Shown: positions 34,603 through 46,044 of the stretch, one piece after another | Layout: each line of letters begins with the position of its first letter | How positions within the stretch are numbered: position 1 is the first letter of the stretch | From: Saprolegnia diclina VS20 | Taxonomy: Eukaryota > Oomycota > Saprolegniomycetes > Saprolegniales > Saprolegniaceae | Length of the DNA: 64,000 bases | NCBI RefSeq assembly: GCF_000281045.1 | Contig: NW_008246080.1 | Location: forward strand, 195,844-259,843 | Reading direction: 5' to 3' | The notes under the pieces: model-generated | Databases searched by the model: none | What the model saw: only the letters and a program-made list of their open reading frames with translations | What the model was told of the DNA's origin: nothing | Made by a program: the position numbers and the translations under genes

Positions 34603-37600
34603 ATGTCGCTGGCTGGCGAAGCAGACATGGCGGCCGCGCTTGCCTTCGAGGTCGCGGTCGGGAAGCAAGTCCTCGTCTTCGGGAAGCATGCTGGGGTACG
34701 AGCATGCTACATGACGTGCAAGGTTGACGCCGTGTATGTGCAGGTCATCCGATACGTTCCGGCGGCGCGCAGCGCCTTGCTCGGCGTCGAGCTCCAGCGG
34801 CCCGTGGGCGACTGCGATGGCATTTGCCAGCAAGATGGCCAGCAGCACTTTGCCTGCAAGCCGCTTCATGGCATTTACGTTCGCGAGGAGAACCTCCATG
34901 TACATGCGCGAACATGCATCTGTCGACGCTCATCCTCGTTGTAGGCGTACACCAAGGAAGACGCGGCCGCGTGCATCATCCAGTGCATGTGGAAGCGCCG
35001 TCGCGCGCTCTCCGCTGTACGCTGCTTCCTCCACTCGTCCTCCTTTCTCAGCGCCTATGCATGTAGTTTACGTCGGTCGTGCTCTCGTCCATGTGGAACA
35101 TGCTCGACAACAACCAGGAGCAGCTCAACATGAAGCGCGCCGAGAAGATCAAGTCGGCGTCGCAAGCCCTCTCGATCCTTGCGCGGCAGACGGTATGTAT
35201 CCTGCATCGCCGCTGACGCAGGCGAAACCATGGTATGATCTAGTCCAAGGGCCCGCGTCTCTCGCACAGCGTGTCGTCCGTCGCGGAGGACTACCACGGG
35301 CCGCGCCTCCATTTCCCTCTGCGCTTGTCCAACGTTCTCGATATGCTCGAGCAGTTCAAGAAGGGCACGGTGCTCCACTCCAAGTAGACACCTCCTGCAT
35401 GCCAGGAGCTTAGCTGATCGGTGTGTAGGTACGTCATGGAAGTGCTCACGGAGGCCAAGCGCACGTTTGGCCAGCTCCCGACGCTGCAGGAGATCACGGT
35501 CAACGCCGGCGAGAAGCTCACGGTCGTAGGCGACTTGCACGGGCAGCTCAAGGTATATCTTGGTCGCTCGGAGTTGCTACAAGGTCGGATTCGGATTAGG
35601 ATCTCTTCACCATCTTTACGACCAACGGACTCCCTTCCAACAAGAACAAGTACTTGTTCAACGGGGACTTTGTCGACCGTGGGCTCTACGGCACCGAGGT
35701 ATCGTTCTCTTCGTAGAGTGTTGAGGCTCAAGGCTGCGTAGGTGGTCATGACCCTGCTCTGCTTTCGGTCGCTGTATCCCGAGGGCGTCTTCCTCAACCG
35801 CGGCAACCACGAGTCGCGCAACCAAAACAGCTGGATGGGCTTTGAGGAAGAGATTTGGGAAAAGTACGATGGCACGAACGAAGGCGACCCGGCGCGCGCC
35901 AGCGTAGTGTACAACATGTTCCAGGTCCGCTTGCGTGCTCTACGGACCCTGGCTGATGCTGCTGATGCAGACGTTCTTTGATACGCTGCCGCTCTGCGCC
36001 CTCGTGCTCAAGAAGATCTTTGTCGTCCACGGCGGTCTCTTCTCGTGCGACAACGTGACGCTCGCACACATTCGTGGCATTAGCCGGAAGCGCGAACCGC
36101 CGCTGCACCAGCCAGGCTTCGAGGACAAGATCTACGAAGACATGCTGTGGAGTGACCCGCGCGCGATTGCAGTACGTTTACTCGATGCGATGGTCGTGGC
36201 CTGAGGAAGGTCCTAGAGCCGCCAGCCTTCGGAGCGCGGCGCCGGCACCGAGTTTGGCCACGAAGTCACCAACAACTTTTGCGCAGTCAACCGTGTGGCC
36301 TTGGTACATTTGATTTTTGTGATTGAAATTGATATATTGATACGTAGGTGATTCGGTCGCATGAGTGTGTGCCCGAAGGCTACGACGTGCTCCATGGCGG
36401 CCGTCTCATCACGCTCTTCTCGGCGTCGCGCTACTGCGGCACGCAGCTCAACAAGGGCGCGTTTCTGACGCTGGGCGCGGACCTCCAGCCCGAGATCCAG
36501 CAGTTTTACGGCAACCCGATGACCGAGGCCGAGTGGGAAAAGCCCGAGGAGGAGCAAGGCAAGCTCCAAGACAACCTCGAAGGCGACGCGCTGCGCATGA
36601 TAGCCGAGCGCATCTGCGACCACAAGGCCGACCTCTTTTGGTACTTTACGCAGCACGACCAGGAGGCCAACGGCAAGGTCCCGCGCCTCGTGTGGGCCGA
36701 AGCGCTCAAGAGCGTGCTCGCGCTCGACCTGCCGTTCTTGTTGTACCAGGCCAAGCTCGCCGACTCGGACGCTGACAACCTCGTCAACTACTCCAAGTAC
36801 TTCTCCTGCGCATTCGATCAACGACTCAGGCAGTAGCTAGGTTCTTGTCGCGCTATCGCATTGAGAACCCGGCGGTCGACGCGTCCGGCTGGCAAGAAAG
36901 CATCATCTCGACGATCTGCAAGAAGCTATACCTTGCGATGGGCGCCGGCAGCATCGAGCACGTACGATACGACTCTTGGGCAAGGGATGTCTCACATCGA
37001 CTAGGCGTTTCGCATCTTCGACGCGGATGCCAACGGCACGATCGAGTACGACGAGTTTATGGCGACGCTCAAGGGCATGGACACGGGCTTGTCCGAGCAG
37101 CAGGTGTGCTCTTCCATCCCAAAAAAAGGCTACTATTAAAGATGGGACTAGATGTTTGAGCTCATGCGCACGGCCGACACGAACGACGACGGGCGCCTCG
37201 ATTTCAAGGAGTTTGTCCAGCGCTTCGAAGTCATCTTCACCGACATTCGCAACCAACCGTCGGAAAAGGGCAGCTTTGTGGCGTCGTCAATGCCCCCCGC
37301 GCCGTTCAACGCGCCGAGCAAGCTCCAGCGCCGGACGTCGGAGCGCGACCAGCCGATTGGGCCCGTGCCGATGGAGAACCTCGACCCGGAGACGATGTGC
37401 GCACTCCTGCAGATCGGCAAGGCATTCTTCCAGCTCGACGGATCGCTCCTCGACAACTTTCACCGGTTCGATACCAACCGCGACGGTGTGCTCCAAACTG
37501 ACGAGTTTTACTCGGCGCTCCAGCAGCTCGGCTTTGACTTTTCGGACACGCTCTTGACCAAGCTCATGGCCGCAATCGATCTGGACGGTGGCAACACGAT

Positions 37601-37964
37601 CGACTACAAGGAGTTCCTGGCGGCCTTCAGCGTCAAGGACAGTAGCGAGACCGAGATGCTGGCCAAGGGCGAGCTCACGTGGCAGCAGACGATTCTGCAG
37701 CAAGTGTCGAATGTCTTTTACCAGCACCGGATCCACATTCGGTCGGCGTTCCGTCTCTTTGACCAAGACAACAGCGGCAACATCTCGCGCGACGAGTTCC
37801 GCGCCGGCATCTCGACGTTCAATGCCATTTTGGAGATGCCATTGAGCGAAGACCAGATCGAAGCGCTCCTCGTGCACCTCGACACGAACCGCGACGGCAA
37901 CATTAGCTACAAGGAGTTTCTCGAAGGCTTCCAAGTCGTCGACGTCCGGCTGCAAGAAGAGTAG
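34603..37964 (+). CDS. CAP-Gly / IQ / Ser-Thr phosphatase (PPEF-like) / EF-hand protein, copy B (complete)
   Basis: Fourteen exons: 34603-34695, 34744-34899, 34945-35016, 35067-35192, 35244-35383, 35429-35552, 35600-35698, 35742-35924, 35971-36171, 36217-36303, 36348-36796, 36841-36961, 37005-37103, 37152-37964; about 920 residues. CAP-Gly-like domain at about 18-80 (FGKHAG, VIRYVPAARSALLGVELQRP, CKPLHGIYVREENL); IQ motif about 84-107 (ACIIQCMWKRRRALSA); PPP core about 195-560 (GDLHGQ, GDFVDRG, RGNHE, HGG, IRSHE, FSASRYCG); six EF-hands from about residue 620 (DADANG, DTNDDG, DTNRDG, DLDGGN, DQDNSG, DTNRDG). The first intron is 48 nt with no stop, so an unspliced model would insert 16 residues into the CAP-Gly domain. 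A Ca2+-regulated phosphatase on or near microtubules is inferred. The start could also be the Met at 34627. Confidence 0.9.
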
Positions 37965-38337
37965 GCGACAACCCAAACCGCCATTTTGTTAAGTGCTCAA
38001 GACACCAGTCGCATTTTGCCCTGTACCGTGCGTTGCTACTAGGCGTTGGTGTCGACGCTATAGCGTCAGGTCGGGTGGAAGACGACGGCCTGCAACAGCT
38101 CCGAGCCCAAGGCGCAACCACAGGTGGTTATGACTGCGTCATTGAAGGACTGCCCCAGACAAGAACTGCCCAGCATCGTAGTGCTCTCCATAACCAACAC
38201 GATTGCTATCAAGAACTGAGCGTCGGGCTGTGGTTAGGGCATCTCGGACTGCGTGTTCTTTGTGGGGTTTGGGTTTCTATTCTTATGGCAGAGTTTAAAA
38301 GTGGAGCTCGAAATAGCCACCCAGTGTCGAATTCGGT

Positions 38338-38850
38338 ATGAGCTCCACGGGGTACGGCATCAGCGGGCATAAGAACGCGTTCTCGTCGGCCGTCAAGGTT
38401 GGCAACTACGTCGAGGACCAGTTTGGCGCGCAGCTGGCCAAAGGCAGCGTCGAGTGGCCGCAGCTCGGGCGGTCCGAGGTCCAAGATAACTTTGCCGACC
38501 CGCGCCTCAAGCCGCCGCCCGAAGACAAGCGCGGTGTGCACCACGAGACGGAGGCGTACGTGGCGCAGTCGGGGCTGTCGTACAGCCTCCTCTTTCCGCA
38601 CGGCCCGTCCGGGAAGGAGGGCGACAGCAAGGACTGGTGCACGACCAACCAGCTCCTCCACGGCGCGACCCGGATCCCGACGCGCAAGGTGTTTGAGAAC
38701 GGGTCCGAGATTGGCCCCCAGAGCATCGACCTGCGCGCCAAGCACGAAAAATCCATTGCGCTCCAGAAGAAGCTCGCGCGGGAAAAGCGCATCGAGACGG
38801 CGTACGTCTCGTCGGCCCACGCCAGCTCGGCGCTCGTTCGAAAGAAGTAG
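38338..38850 (+). CDS. Small conserved-looking protein, function unknown
   Basis: A single exon of 170 residues beginning MSSTGYGISGHKNAFSS, with an even composition, VGNYVEDQFG near the start, LSYSLLFPHGPSGKEGD in the middle and a basic helical end (LQKKLAREKRIETAY). It has no signal peptide or membrane helix. Short Pro/Tyr/Gly-containing proteins of this kind include axonemal microtubule inner proteins, and the window has other flagellar genes, but I cannot place it in a named family. Its ATG follows TTTAAAAG-type sequence by about 40 nt. The 373 nt between the phosphatase stop and this start show no gene. Confidence 0.7.
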   Translation: MSSTGYGISGHKNAFSSAVKVGNYVEDQFGAQLAKGSVEWPQLGRSEVQDNFADPRLKPPPEDKRGVHHETEAYVAQSGLSYSLLFPHGPSGKEGDSKDWCTTNQLLHGATRIPTRKVFENGSEIGPQSIDLRAKHEKSIALQKKLAREKRIETAYVSSAHASSALVRKK

Positions 38851-40212
38851 CAGCTCTGTACTACGGTATATTCAAAAACCTTGCATACGTCAACGGGTTC
38901 TCCTGCGTGATACGGACAACAAAGTTAGCAGCTGCCGCAGCTGCTGAGCACGAACAACACGGTCGATCGAAGCCGATAGAGCACGAAACTTCACAAACAT
39001 CAAGGAGACGTCAACCGCGACCGCAGCACGGAATCATGCTGCACCGGCCACCAAAAGAGACAGAGGTGGTCATCAACGAACTTCGCTTGCTAGTTCGATG
39101 CGAACTGCACATCGTTGCCAACTTCAAGGCGCGAGCCAGTATGTAGGGACGAGTTGGCTTCATATCCTTGAAGGCCAGTGACCAAAGCAACGCGTTTGCA
39201 AAGAGACGGTGGCACGGGCTTGCTGTGCCGAGCAGAGTCCACACGCATTGTTCGTCCGTGTTGAAGTACGGAATTGAAAAAAACACGTTTTGATTGGCGG
39301 TTCTATTTTTACGCGACTGTGATTGGTGCATCGAATTTGCTGGCACACATAGGGATCACGCACGAGCCGATCCTGAAGAAGCCCACCGCCGCACTCTGCT
39401 CCCACCATCGACTATCTCGTTCTTGGTCAAAGCTATAAACAACAAGCCTGCTGCGACCAGCGCTGAAGATCGCGGCCGCTCGTGTCCAGTCGTCCCCTAC
39501 ACCGCCGGCACTACTTCTTGGCATGTTGAAGTCGCCATAAACTTCCATTGCGACAGGCTCGAGACAGTGCAAGGCGACGGGGCTGGTTGCGAAAAGCGAG
39601 GCAAGCGGCTGTACGAACGATGTGCCAAATCGATGGACGCGCGGGCTTGAACTCGATAGATCATCCACTTCGCCCTCATCGGTCGTTATTGCTCACGAAC
39701 GTCTGTCGACAACAACTGCTCCTACTGGATACAACAATCTTGCAACTAAACCCAACTTCTATTCATACAATTGAATATGCCATGACACGAGACAGGAGTC
39801 AGCTACGACGCGATTGCGCTGGGTCCATGGATACGACGTCATAATGCGTGCAGTTGGTACCACGGATTGTGCCAATCGATTATGCCGGGACATGGGCGAC
39901 GACGCCGTTTGCATCGCTCCAGGGTGACAGCTTCTACCTTCTGCGGTCGCATCCCAATAAGAGCGGTCCCTCCTTGATGACGATGACGTGTGCTGCAGCG
40001 GGTCTGCGCGTGGCGAGCTGCATCTTTTGAACTTGTAGGTGGTGGCAGCACATTTTATGGTACTCGTATACCCGTTATTCAGGAGGATATATGAGCGATG
40101 GAGACAAGTCAACTAGTTTCAAGCGCCTCGCAGTGCCACATCGATGACGCCTAGTTTTGTGTACACTATTGTCCCATAACACAAGAAAATGCCAATGGCT
40201 GAGCCATAATTG
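38851..40212. other. Gene-poor stretch, no supported gene
   Basis: About 1.36 kb of lower GC with many short frames on both strands. None joins into a domain. A single VYGDFNMPR string on the minus strand near 39540 was considered and rejected as a retroelement trace. Confidence 0.4.
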
Positions 40213-40890
40213 TTAGCGCTTCTTCGGACGCTTCTCGGCACGCAACGCTGCTTTTCGAGCCTCGGCTTCTTGTACTGCGACGACTGCAATGTACTCTTGG
40301 AGGTCCGCCTCGGCGTCGACGTTGGTCTTGATGGCCAACGCAGCCGTCTGGCGCCGCTACGTATCGAGAGATTGAAGGCGACCTCGGTGTGTGCAATTCG
40401 AACGAGGTTGGAGGTCAGGCACCGGGCGCCAAATTGAACCAAGTGCTGAGCGATCGTGCGTTTGGTGCAGTAGTGCAGCGGCGTCGACCCGAACCTACGC
40501 GAATCTATGAGTGTGCCTACCCTACTCGACCCACCGGTCCTTGGCCGTTGCGTCAGCGCCGTAGCTGAGGAGCCAAAACACGAGGCTGCGGTGCGCGGCG
40601 TGGACAGCCAAGTGCAGGGGCGTCGCACGGCCCTACTCGAGGCGCTCGAGCTCCGTCCTGTGATAGTCGCAGCACAATCGTACGAGCATCGTGGTGCTGT
40701 GGAGGTCGCACGAAGTGTGCTGGAGTAAGTGCACAACCACATGCTTTTGGCCGTGGACGCAAGCTTCGTGCAGCAAGGATCGGCCAGAGCTGCTATCCCG
40801 GCGGTTGACGACCGCGACGTCGTCGGCGACGTAGGCCACGACGCTGGCCAAGTCCCACGCCCCAGTGTCGTCGCTCTCGAACGAAACCAT
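40213..40890 (-). CDS. Ankyrin-repeat protein
   Basis: Four exons: 40890-40684, 40632-40535, 40494-40404, 40356-40213 (introns 51, 40 and 47 nt), giving 179 residues. Three ankyrin repeats can be read: RSLLHEACVHGQKHVVVHLL, then ATPLHLAVHAAHRSLVFWLL with YGADATAKD, then STPLHYCTKRTIAQHLVQFG. The last exon is a charged helix ending EKRPKKR. Every join keeps frame and completes a repeat; unspliced, stop codons interrupt each junction. Ankyrin repeats mediate protein contacts, and the partner is unknown. A basic C-terminus could serve as a nuclear signal (inference). It is isolated from its neighbours by more than 1 kb on both sides. Confidence 0.8.
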
Positions 40891-42509
40891 CGTGCAACCG
40901 CCGTCTCACTTGTGGTTAATGTATCTAGTACATAATTGTCGGACTGAGGCGCAGAACTTTAGCTTGGTACTCGCCTCCACCCCGCGTCAGTCAGTGGTCC
41001 CTAGCGCACTAGACGCGCCTGGCGTGTCACTTCTTGGTTGTCACTGCGCCAGCATCGTTCGTACTTGAAGTACTCGATTCGACGGTGGGATTGCGCGCAC
41101 GACAGCCACGCAATATTTTGGCGCCGAGGGGGCGAGGCTGCGCTGATTCTTTCGCAAGAAGTACTAGAACTAGTAGCTTTTTGATTGGACCGACCGAGTG
41201 TGGAAATATTGTCTTGATGACGGCTCTACGGTTGCATAAAAAGGAGGTCATTCCTGGCTGCTTGCATGACGCTACTGTACTTTGCCAAGACGTCGGTGGT
41301 GTTGTGCGTGTGCCGTGAGCAATGCAGCGCATCCTGGCGCGCTGAGTGCGACGGTGGCGGCGTGCGATTGGCAGTCGATCCAGACAGATTCGATTTCGCA
41401 GTCACAATGCACCTAGCAGTATCTACCTCGCTCGCATGAGTGCGCCAAGATCGCACAGCTGACGTTGAACTAGATAGTCCATTACCGACAGTATTAGTAC
41501 ACCCACGAAGGAGCTGCATGCGCTCACCTCCTTCACTAAACTTGAAGGACCGGTACCAAGTGTGTCCAAGGACTGCGCTCGGCGATGCATACCGAAGCCT
41601 CCGAGACACCACCCGAGCAACCACTGATAGCATATATTTTCACAAAAACGATGATGAATCTGCTGACGACCTTGGCAAGGAAGGTGGTGCGGAACAACGC
41701 AGCTGCAGGCCAGTGCCATTAAGTTCCAACCCACGCACTGTGGGACAGTCGCGAGTGTCAATTTGCCCCGGTTTTATGCCGCGACAAGCGCGTCATCCCT
41801 GCATTACACGTCGCCCAAGCCCTGCGGTGCACTCGCTTGCACTTGCTACGATACGAAATAACACTGCGTTGGTAAACGCATGGAGACTGCGTCCAGCCAA
41901 CCGTCTCCAACAGACGCGAAAAAAACTCACTTGACGCGCAAGCCGATCTGACGTGAGGGTGGCGGCAAGTACTGTGCATTCCATCATGCCATCGTGACAC
42001 GGTGTGACGCGATGGCATCATGCTTGGCAACGATGTTGCCATGGTCGGACAGATGCCAGCTTTCCCGCTAGAGACCCCCACTGCGCGCCAACAAGAGCGG
42101 AAGAAGAAAAGGAATAAGCCCGTTCACCTCGGTCGATGGGTGAGAGTGGGAGCTATCATAAACATCCGCACCAAGGACGGTGGTAACGAAACAAGCTGGC
42201 GAGATTCAGCAAACGGCAGCGACCGGGTCCACCATCGACGCATGTTTTTCCAGCCGTCGCCAACAAGTTGGCACTCGATCGGCACGCCGACCGTTGGGGC
42301 CGCTCAGCTGTCCACGCCCCGGCGCGGGCTTCTCCGAGAGCTTGGGTAGAGTGGCACCGATGGCTAGACAGACGACCCCTTTCTCAGGCGGAAGCTAGCG
42401 CTGCGACGACTGCATCGCACCCATCCATTATCCCACACTACGAGAGTAGTATAAATGGCGCCGCGTCAGACACTTGTCAGTTGGCAACTTGCTTCATTGG
42501 ACACAGGTC
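40891..42509. other. Gene-poor stretch upstream of zinc-binding copy 1
   Basis: About 1.6 kb. Frames of 110-165 codons at 41226-41934 occur on both strands, but neither shows a domain or consistent splice sites. The last 100 nt include GTATAAATGG near 42450, a possible TATA element 55 nt before the next ATG. Confidence 0.4.
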
Positions 42510-43103
42510 ATGCCCCACCGACGCAAGGTCATTTGCTGCTTCAAGGACTGCGTCAACCCGGCCTTGGCGCGGTCGACCAAGTGCCTCCTCCACCGGTACC
42601 GCGAGCGCTGCGAGGTCGAGGGCTGCCCCAACCAAGTGTACGCGCGCCAGCGCTGCGTGCGCCATGGCGGCAAGCGGCGCTGCCAGCGCGCGGGTTGCTG
42701 CCGCAACGTCCGGACTGGCACATTTTGCTCCAAGCACAACCCCGAGGTCGACAAGCAGTGCTCGGAGGAGGGCTGCACGCGCCAGGCCCACGCCCGCCAG
42801 AAATGCGTGCGCCACGGCGGCGGCCGGCTCTGCAGCGTCGCGACCTGCTCGGCGTATGCGCGGCGCGAGGGCATGTGCATTCGGCACCACCGCCTCGCGA
42901 CGGCCGAGTCGTCGCTCGACGACTCCAACACCATGTCGGAAGAAGATTTTGCCGCGCTCCTGGAAATTTGCGAACACGACGGTGATGACGACGTCGTCGA
43001 CGCGCCGGTGCCACCCCAAGAGGAGCTTGCGTTCATCGATTCGCTTGTCAACAGCTCTGTGTTCGACCACGTGGTCGAGTACGCGGTCAAGCGGTCGGTA
43101 TGA
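42510..43103 (+). CDS. Cys/His-rich zinc-binding repeat protein, copy 1
   Basis: A single exon of 197 residues starting MPHRRKVICCF. The first 135 residues are repeats of about 22-25 residues with spaced Cys and a Cys-x-x-His-Gly-Gly or Cys-x-x-His end: CEVEGCPNQVYARQRCVRHG, CQRAGCCRNV...CSKHN, CSEEGCTRQAHARQKCVRHG, CSVATCSAYARREGMCIRHH. Similar repeats occur in plant WRKY19-type proteins and in many oomycete proteins, where they are thought to bind zinc and perhaps nucleic acid. The C-terminal 60 residues are acidic and end in a helix (FIDSLVNSSVFDHVVEYAV). An upstream in-frame segment lacks an ATG, and the paralog at 45520 starts at the same point. Confidence 0.8.
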   Translation: MPHRRKVICCFKDCVNPALARSTKCLLHRYRERCEVEGCPNQVYARQRCVRHGGKRRCQRAGCCRNVRTGTFCSKHNPEVDKQCSEEGCTRQAHARQKCVRHGGGRLCSVATCSAYARREGMCIRHHRLATAESSLDDSNTMSEEDFAALLEICEHDGDDDVVDAPVPPQEELAFIDSLVNSSVFDHVVEYAVKRSV

Positions 43104-44475
43104 CCCTCGCAGCGTCGTCTTTTCTCCCGGAAAAGACCGACCAGACTGACTTTTAAAGCGCCCTATTTGCTGGAATCGAAGCCACGTATTTGTTGAATCT
43201 CTTATCGCAGCCTTGGGTATGCTCCAACATCCTCTTTCGGATGTAGGTACTTCGTCGCCAGTGCTTTGTCGCTACCATTTTACCAATCTTGGAAATTTTA
43301 CCTCCACTGTTCAACCTACTGCGAGACATGCTCATGCCCACACGAATGCCCAAGCTTTTTTAATGTACCTGAGGAGGAATGCGCCACGTGATCTCGACTC
43401 GTTCGAGAGACTCTTGATCCAGCCCATGCACATAAAAATAAAGATGAAAAGAATAGGCGCGAAGGGTATCGAAGCGCCGCCGTCGCCTTGCTATGGATCG
43501 TCACGCCGTGTCTAACGCATTGCAATACGCTGGATGCTGGATGAAGACAGAGTTTGCCAGCACATCGCGACCTCGATTACTTGTCATGTGTACTAGTACA
43601 CGACCAATAGCCCTTGCTGTTAATATACCGGATTTTCTGTCCATTTGTTTGCTTGAAATAATCTTATAGCGGCGCCATGAGAAACATCAATGACAGGAGT
43701 CTCGCCGAGATACCGGTAAGACCAAGCATCAATGAGCCTACTAAGAAGTACCACATGAGAGCGACGCAGCGGCTCGAGTGGAATCTTGCACCTCGACGAG
43801 GTCAAGGTGCGACGTGAAGGCCACTTCGTATGGGTGTACGTAGAGCGCAACGCTGCACCTTGGATGTGCAAGCGGGAAGGAGCTCAACCTCCGAATGATT
43901 TTGCTTTGGCACGGCAAGCACATCGCCGTTCCTCGTCCAGCACCAACGAATACGTCAATGATACCAACTGCAGCCAAGCAGATGTGTACAAGTGACCACA
44001 TTTACTGTACATAGCTCCCAGAAGAATCACGACAAGCACCCAAGTGGCTCGCTCCCACAGCAGCAGCAAGCGACACATTTTGATGCGAGAGGGCTTGGTG
44101 ACTAGCTCTGCTCGCCATTTGGCAGCGAAAACGGTGACGCACCGCGAATGAGTTTCGTGTCGCGTTTCGAGTTTCGAGCTGGATTGGGCGTCCAACCAAT
44201 GCTTCGTCGGCTCCTGAACGACGAACTATAGTACCTCAGTTGCTCGAGTCATAGGAGCGGTGCCAGTAAGATCAGCGAGCATTATGCTCTCGTGCCGGCG
44301 TCAACGGGTGCTGCTCCGCCGTGCGCACATCACCGCACATCACCGCAGTGTAAATGCAAACTCGCATAAAAACTACGTGACGACCGCAGTATATGCGTTG
44401 AAGAGTCCAGAGTCCAGCGCTTGGGATCCAACCGCATTTCTTTAACACCAACCGCGACACCTACCCCTGCGACAC
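43104..44475. other. Region between zinc-binding copies, no firm gene
   Basis: About 1.37 kb, mixed composition. A 70-codon + frame at 43786-43995 (LDEVKVRREGHFVWVYVER) has protein-like composition but no start context or continuation; it may be a relic. Confidence 0.35.
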
Positions 44476-44989
44476 CTACCCCTCCAGCAAACCGAGATTT
44501 CGCAGCATACGCCCCCAGGATGAAGACGCGTCGTACTGCGTACGGCTGCTTTGGCTGAATAATGCCAGGTACGCCACCATACCTCGCAGCGATACATACG
44601 TCCTGCTTGAGCGGGTCTGGAAGCATGTCGCGGCTGAGCACAATCGACCCATTTGTGTGCTGCGTAAGCGCTCCGAACCATTCGCACCTGACGCCGTCGC
44701 GGCGACCGGCCTGCGCGTATCTCGAGCATCGCCATTCAGGGTCTACGGGCTTGTCCACGGGATGTTCACGTAGTCGAGGCTGGCGTCCGTGTGGGTGTTA
44801 CGCCGCAAAATGTTCACGGCGTCACGAATCCCAGCGTCATCGTTGAGCTCTAGTGTACCGGCAGACGTCGTCGTATGCTCCGAGTGCCAACTTTGGCTCG
44901 CCTCGTGGGGACGAGTAGCCGGTCGTCGGGACGTCCGAACGGCAAGTGCCGCTCAGCGTTACGCGCGTCGCAGTGTCAGACAGAGCCAT
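44476..44989 (-). CDS. Candidate small multi-exon gene, unknown function
   Basis: Starting at an ATG (44989-44987) reading MALSDTATRVTLSGTCRSD, a chain of exons can be followed. An intron ending CGGAG leads to HTTTSAGTLELNDDAG...NILRRNTHTDASLDYVNIPW. A 59-nt intron after TSP leads to CEWFGALTQHTNGSIVLSRD...PLKQDV. A last short segment ends SSWGRMLRNLGLLEG. The middle two segments have convincing protein character. The outer joins are weak: one intron would be 28 nt and one acceptor is GAG. I do not recognise the family. It lies between the two zinc-binding paralogs on the opposite strand. Confidence 0.33.
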
Positions 44990-45519
44990 GTGGCAATAAC
45001 CTCACGCCACGTCCGGTGCGCCTTTCGGTCTGGAGGGGTCAAACGTCGGAAGCAAAGTAGGTTTACCCAAGAGCGCGGTATTGGATGACTTTTCAATGGT
45101 GAGCACAAGAGAGGCCGGCCGCGTGTAACCGCCTTGCGCAGGTACTGCTCCCTTGGCAACGGGAGGATCGCCACTGTACCTACTACGTCCGTTCCCACCG
45201 CATTGTACGGTTCATGCGCACCCGACGTGGCCCTAAGCCGCCCGACGAGCAGTCACTGTGGTTCGTGGTGCTTACTCGAGCTTCGCGACGACGTCGTCGT
45301 CGTACCTGAGCTCGAAGCCGCGAGTAGCTGGGCTGGAAAGAGCTCGTACAGTGCAGTCGAAAGATTCAGCTGGCGACGTCTTGCGTATGACCACTCTCCT
45401 CCTCGCCGCGTGGGCGCACAGTTGGACGTCAGCCGCGTAGTAGCATAAACAGCTCCTGACGCCATTCAGAATTTGCAAAGCAAAAGCGTCCGATCAGTTT
45501 TGCCATTTTCAAATCTGCC
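44990..45519. other. Upstream region of zinc-binding copy 2
   Basis: About 530 nt. No supported gene. Probably promoter sequence for the + strand gene at 45520 and the - strand candidate. Confidence 0.4.
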
Positions 45520-46044
45520 ATGCCGAGTCGCCGCAAGCTGCACTGCTGCTTCCACACATGCACGAACGTGCCGCAAGCCGGGTCCTCCAAGTGCACCTTC
45601 CACCGGTACCGCGACCGGTGCCACGTTGAGAACTGCACCAACCAGGTCTACGCGCGCCAGCTCTGCGTACGCCATGGCGGCAAGCGCCGCTGCCAGCACC
45701 CGGCCTGCTCGACCAACGTGCGCTCCGGTCGGTTTTGCTCCAAACACAACCCGCACATTGACAAGCAGTGCACCGAGCCTGGCTGCACGCGCCAGGCCCA
45801 CGCCCGCCAGCGCTGCATTCGACACGGCGGTGGCCGGCTCTGCGGCATGGTCCACTGCGACGCCTACGCACGACGCGAAGGCATGTGCATTCGGCACCAC
45901 CGACTCGCAACGACGACACCGGTGGCGACACCCGAGACGCTCCTGGCGCCGCCGTCCGACGACCTCGATTTCATCGACGAACTGGTCAATAGCCCAGTCT
46001 TTGACCACCTGGTCAAATACTCGGTCGGGATGCTGCGCGCATGA
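45520..46044 (+). CDS. Cys/His-rich zinc-binding repeat protein, copy 2
   Basis: A single exon of 174 residues starting MPSRRKLHCCFHTC. It is collinear with the gene at 42510: CHVENCTNQVYARQLCVRHG, CQHPACSTNV...CSKHN, CTEPGCTRQAHARQRCIRHG, CGMVHCDAYARREGMCIRHH, then an acidic linker and LDFIDELVNSPVFDHLVKY. All Cys and His positions of copy 1 are kept. The differences are mostly conservative, and the linker is shorter. It is the same strand, 2.4 kb downstream, so a local duplication. Zinc binding is inferred from the spacing. Function in oomycetes is not established. Confidence 0.8.
   Translation: MPSRRKLHCCFHTCTNVPQAGSSKCTFHRYRDRCHVENCTNQVYARQLCVRHGGKRRCQHPACSTNVRSGRFCSKHNPHIDKQCTEPGCTRQAHARQRCIRHGGGRLCGMVHCDAYARREGMCIRHHRLATTTPVATPETLLAPPSDDLDFIDELVNSPVFDHLVKYSVGMLRA

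Noticed and set aside
39309-39668. VYGDFNMPR string suggesting a LINE-type endonuclease
   Set aside because: Only one short motif, no flanking endonuclease or reverse transcriptase motifs in any frame.
41226-41934. Overlapping 112-164 codon frames on both strands
   Set aside because: No domain, no consistent splice model, composition similar on both strands.
43786-43995. LDEVKVRREGHFVWVYVER resembling part of an IS1595-like transposase
   Set aside because: Too short, no catalytic triad, no terminal repeats. Kept only as a note.
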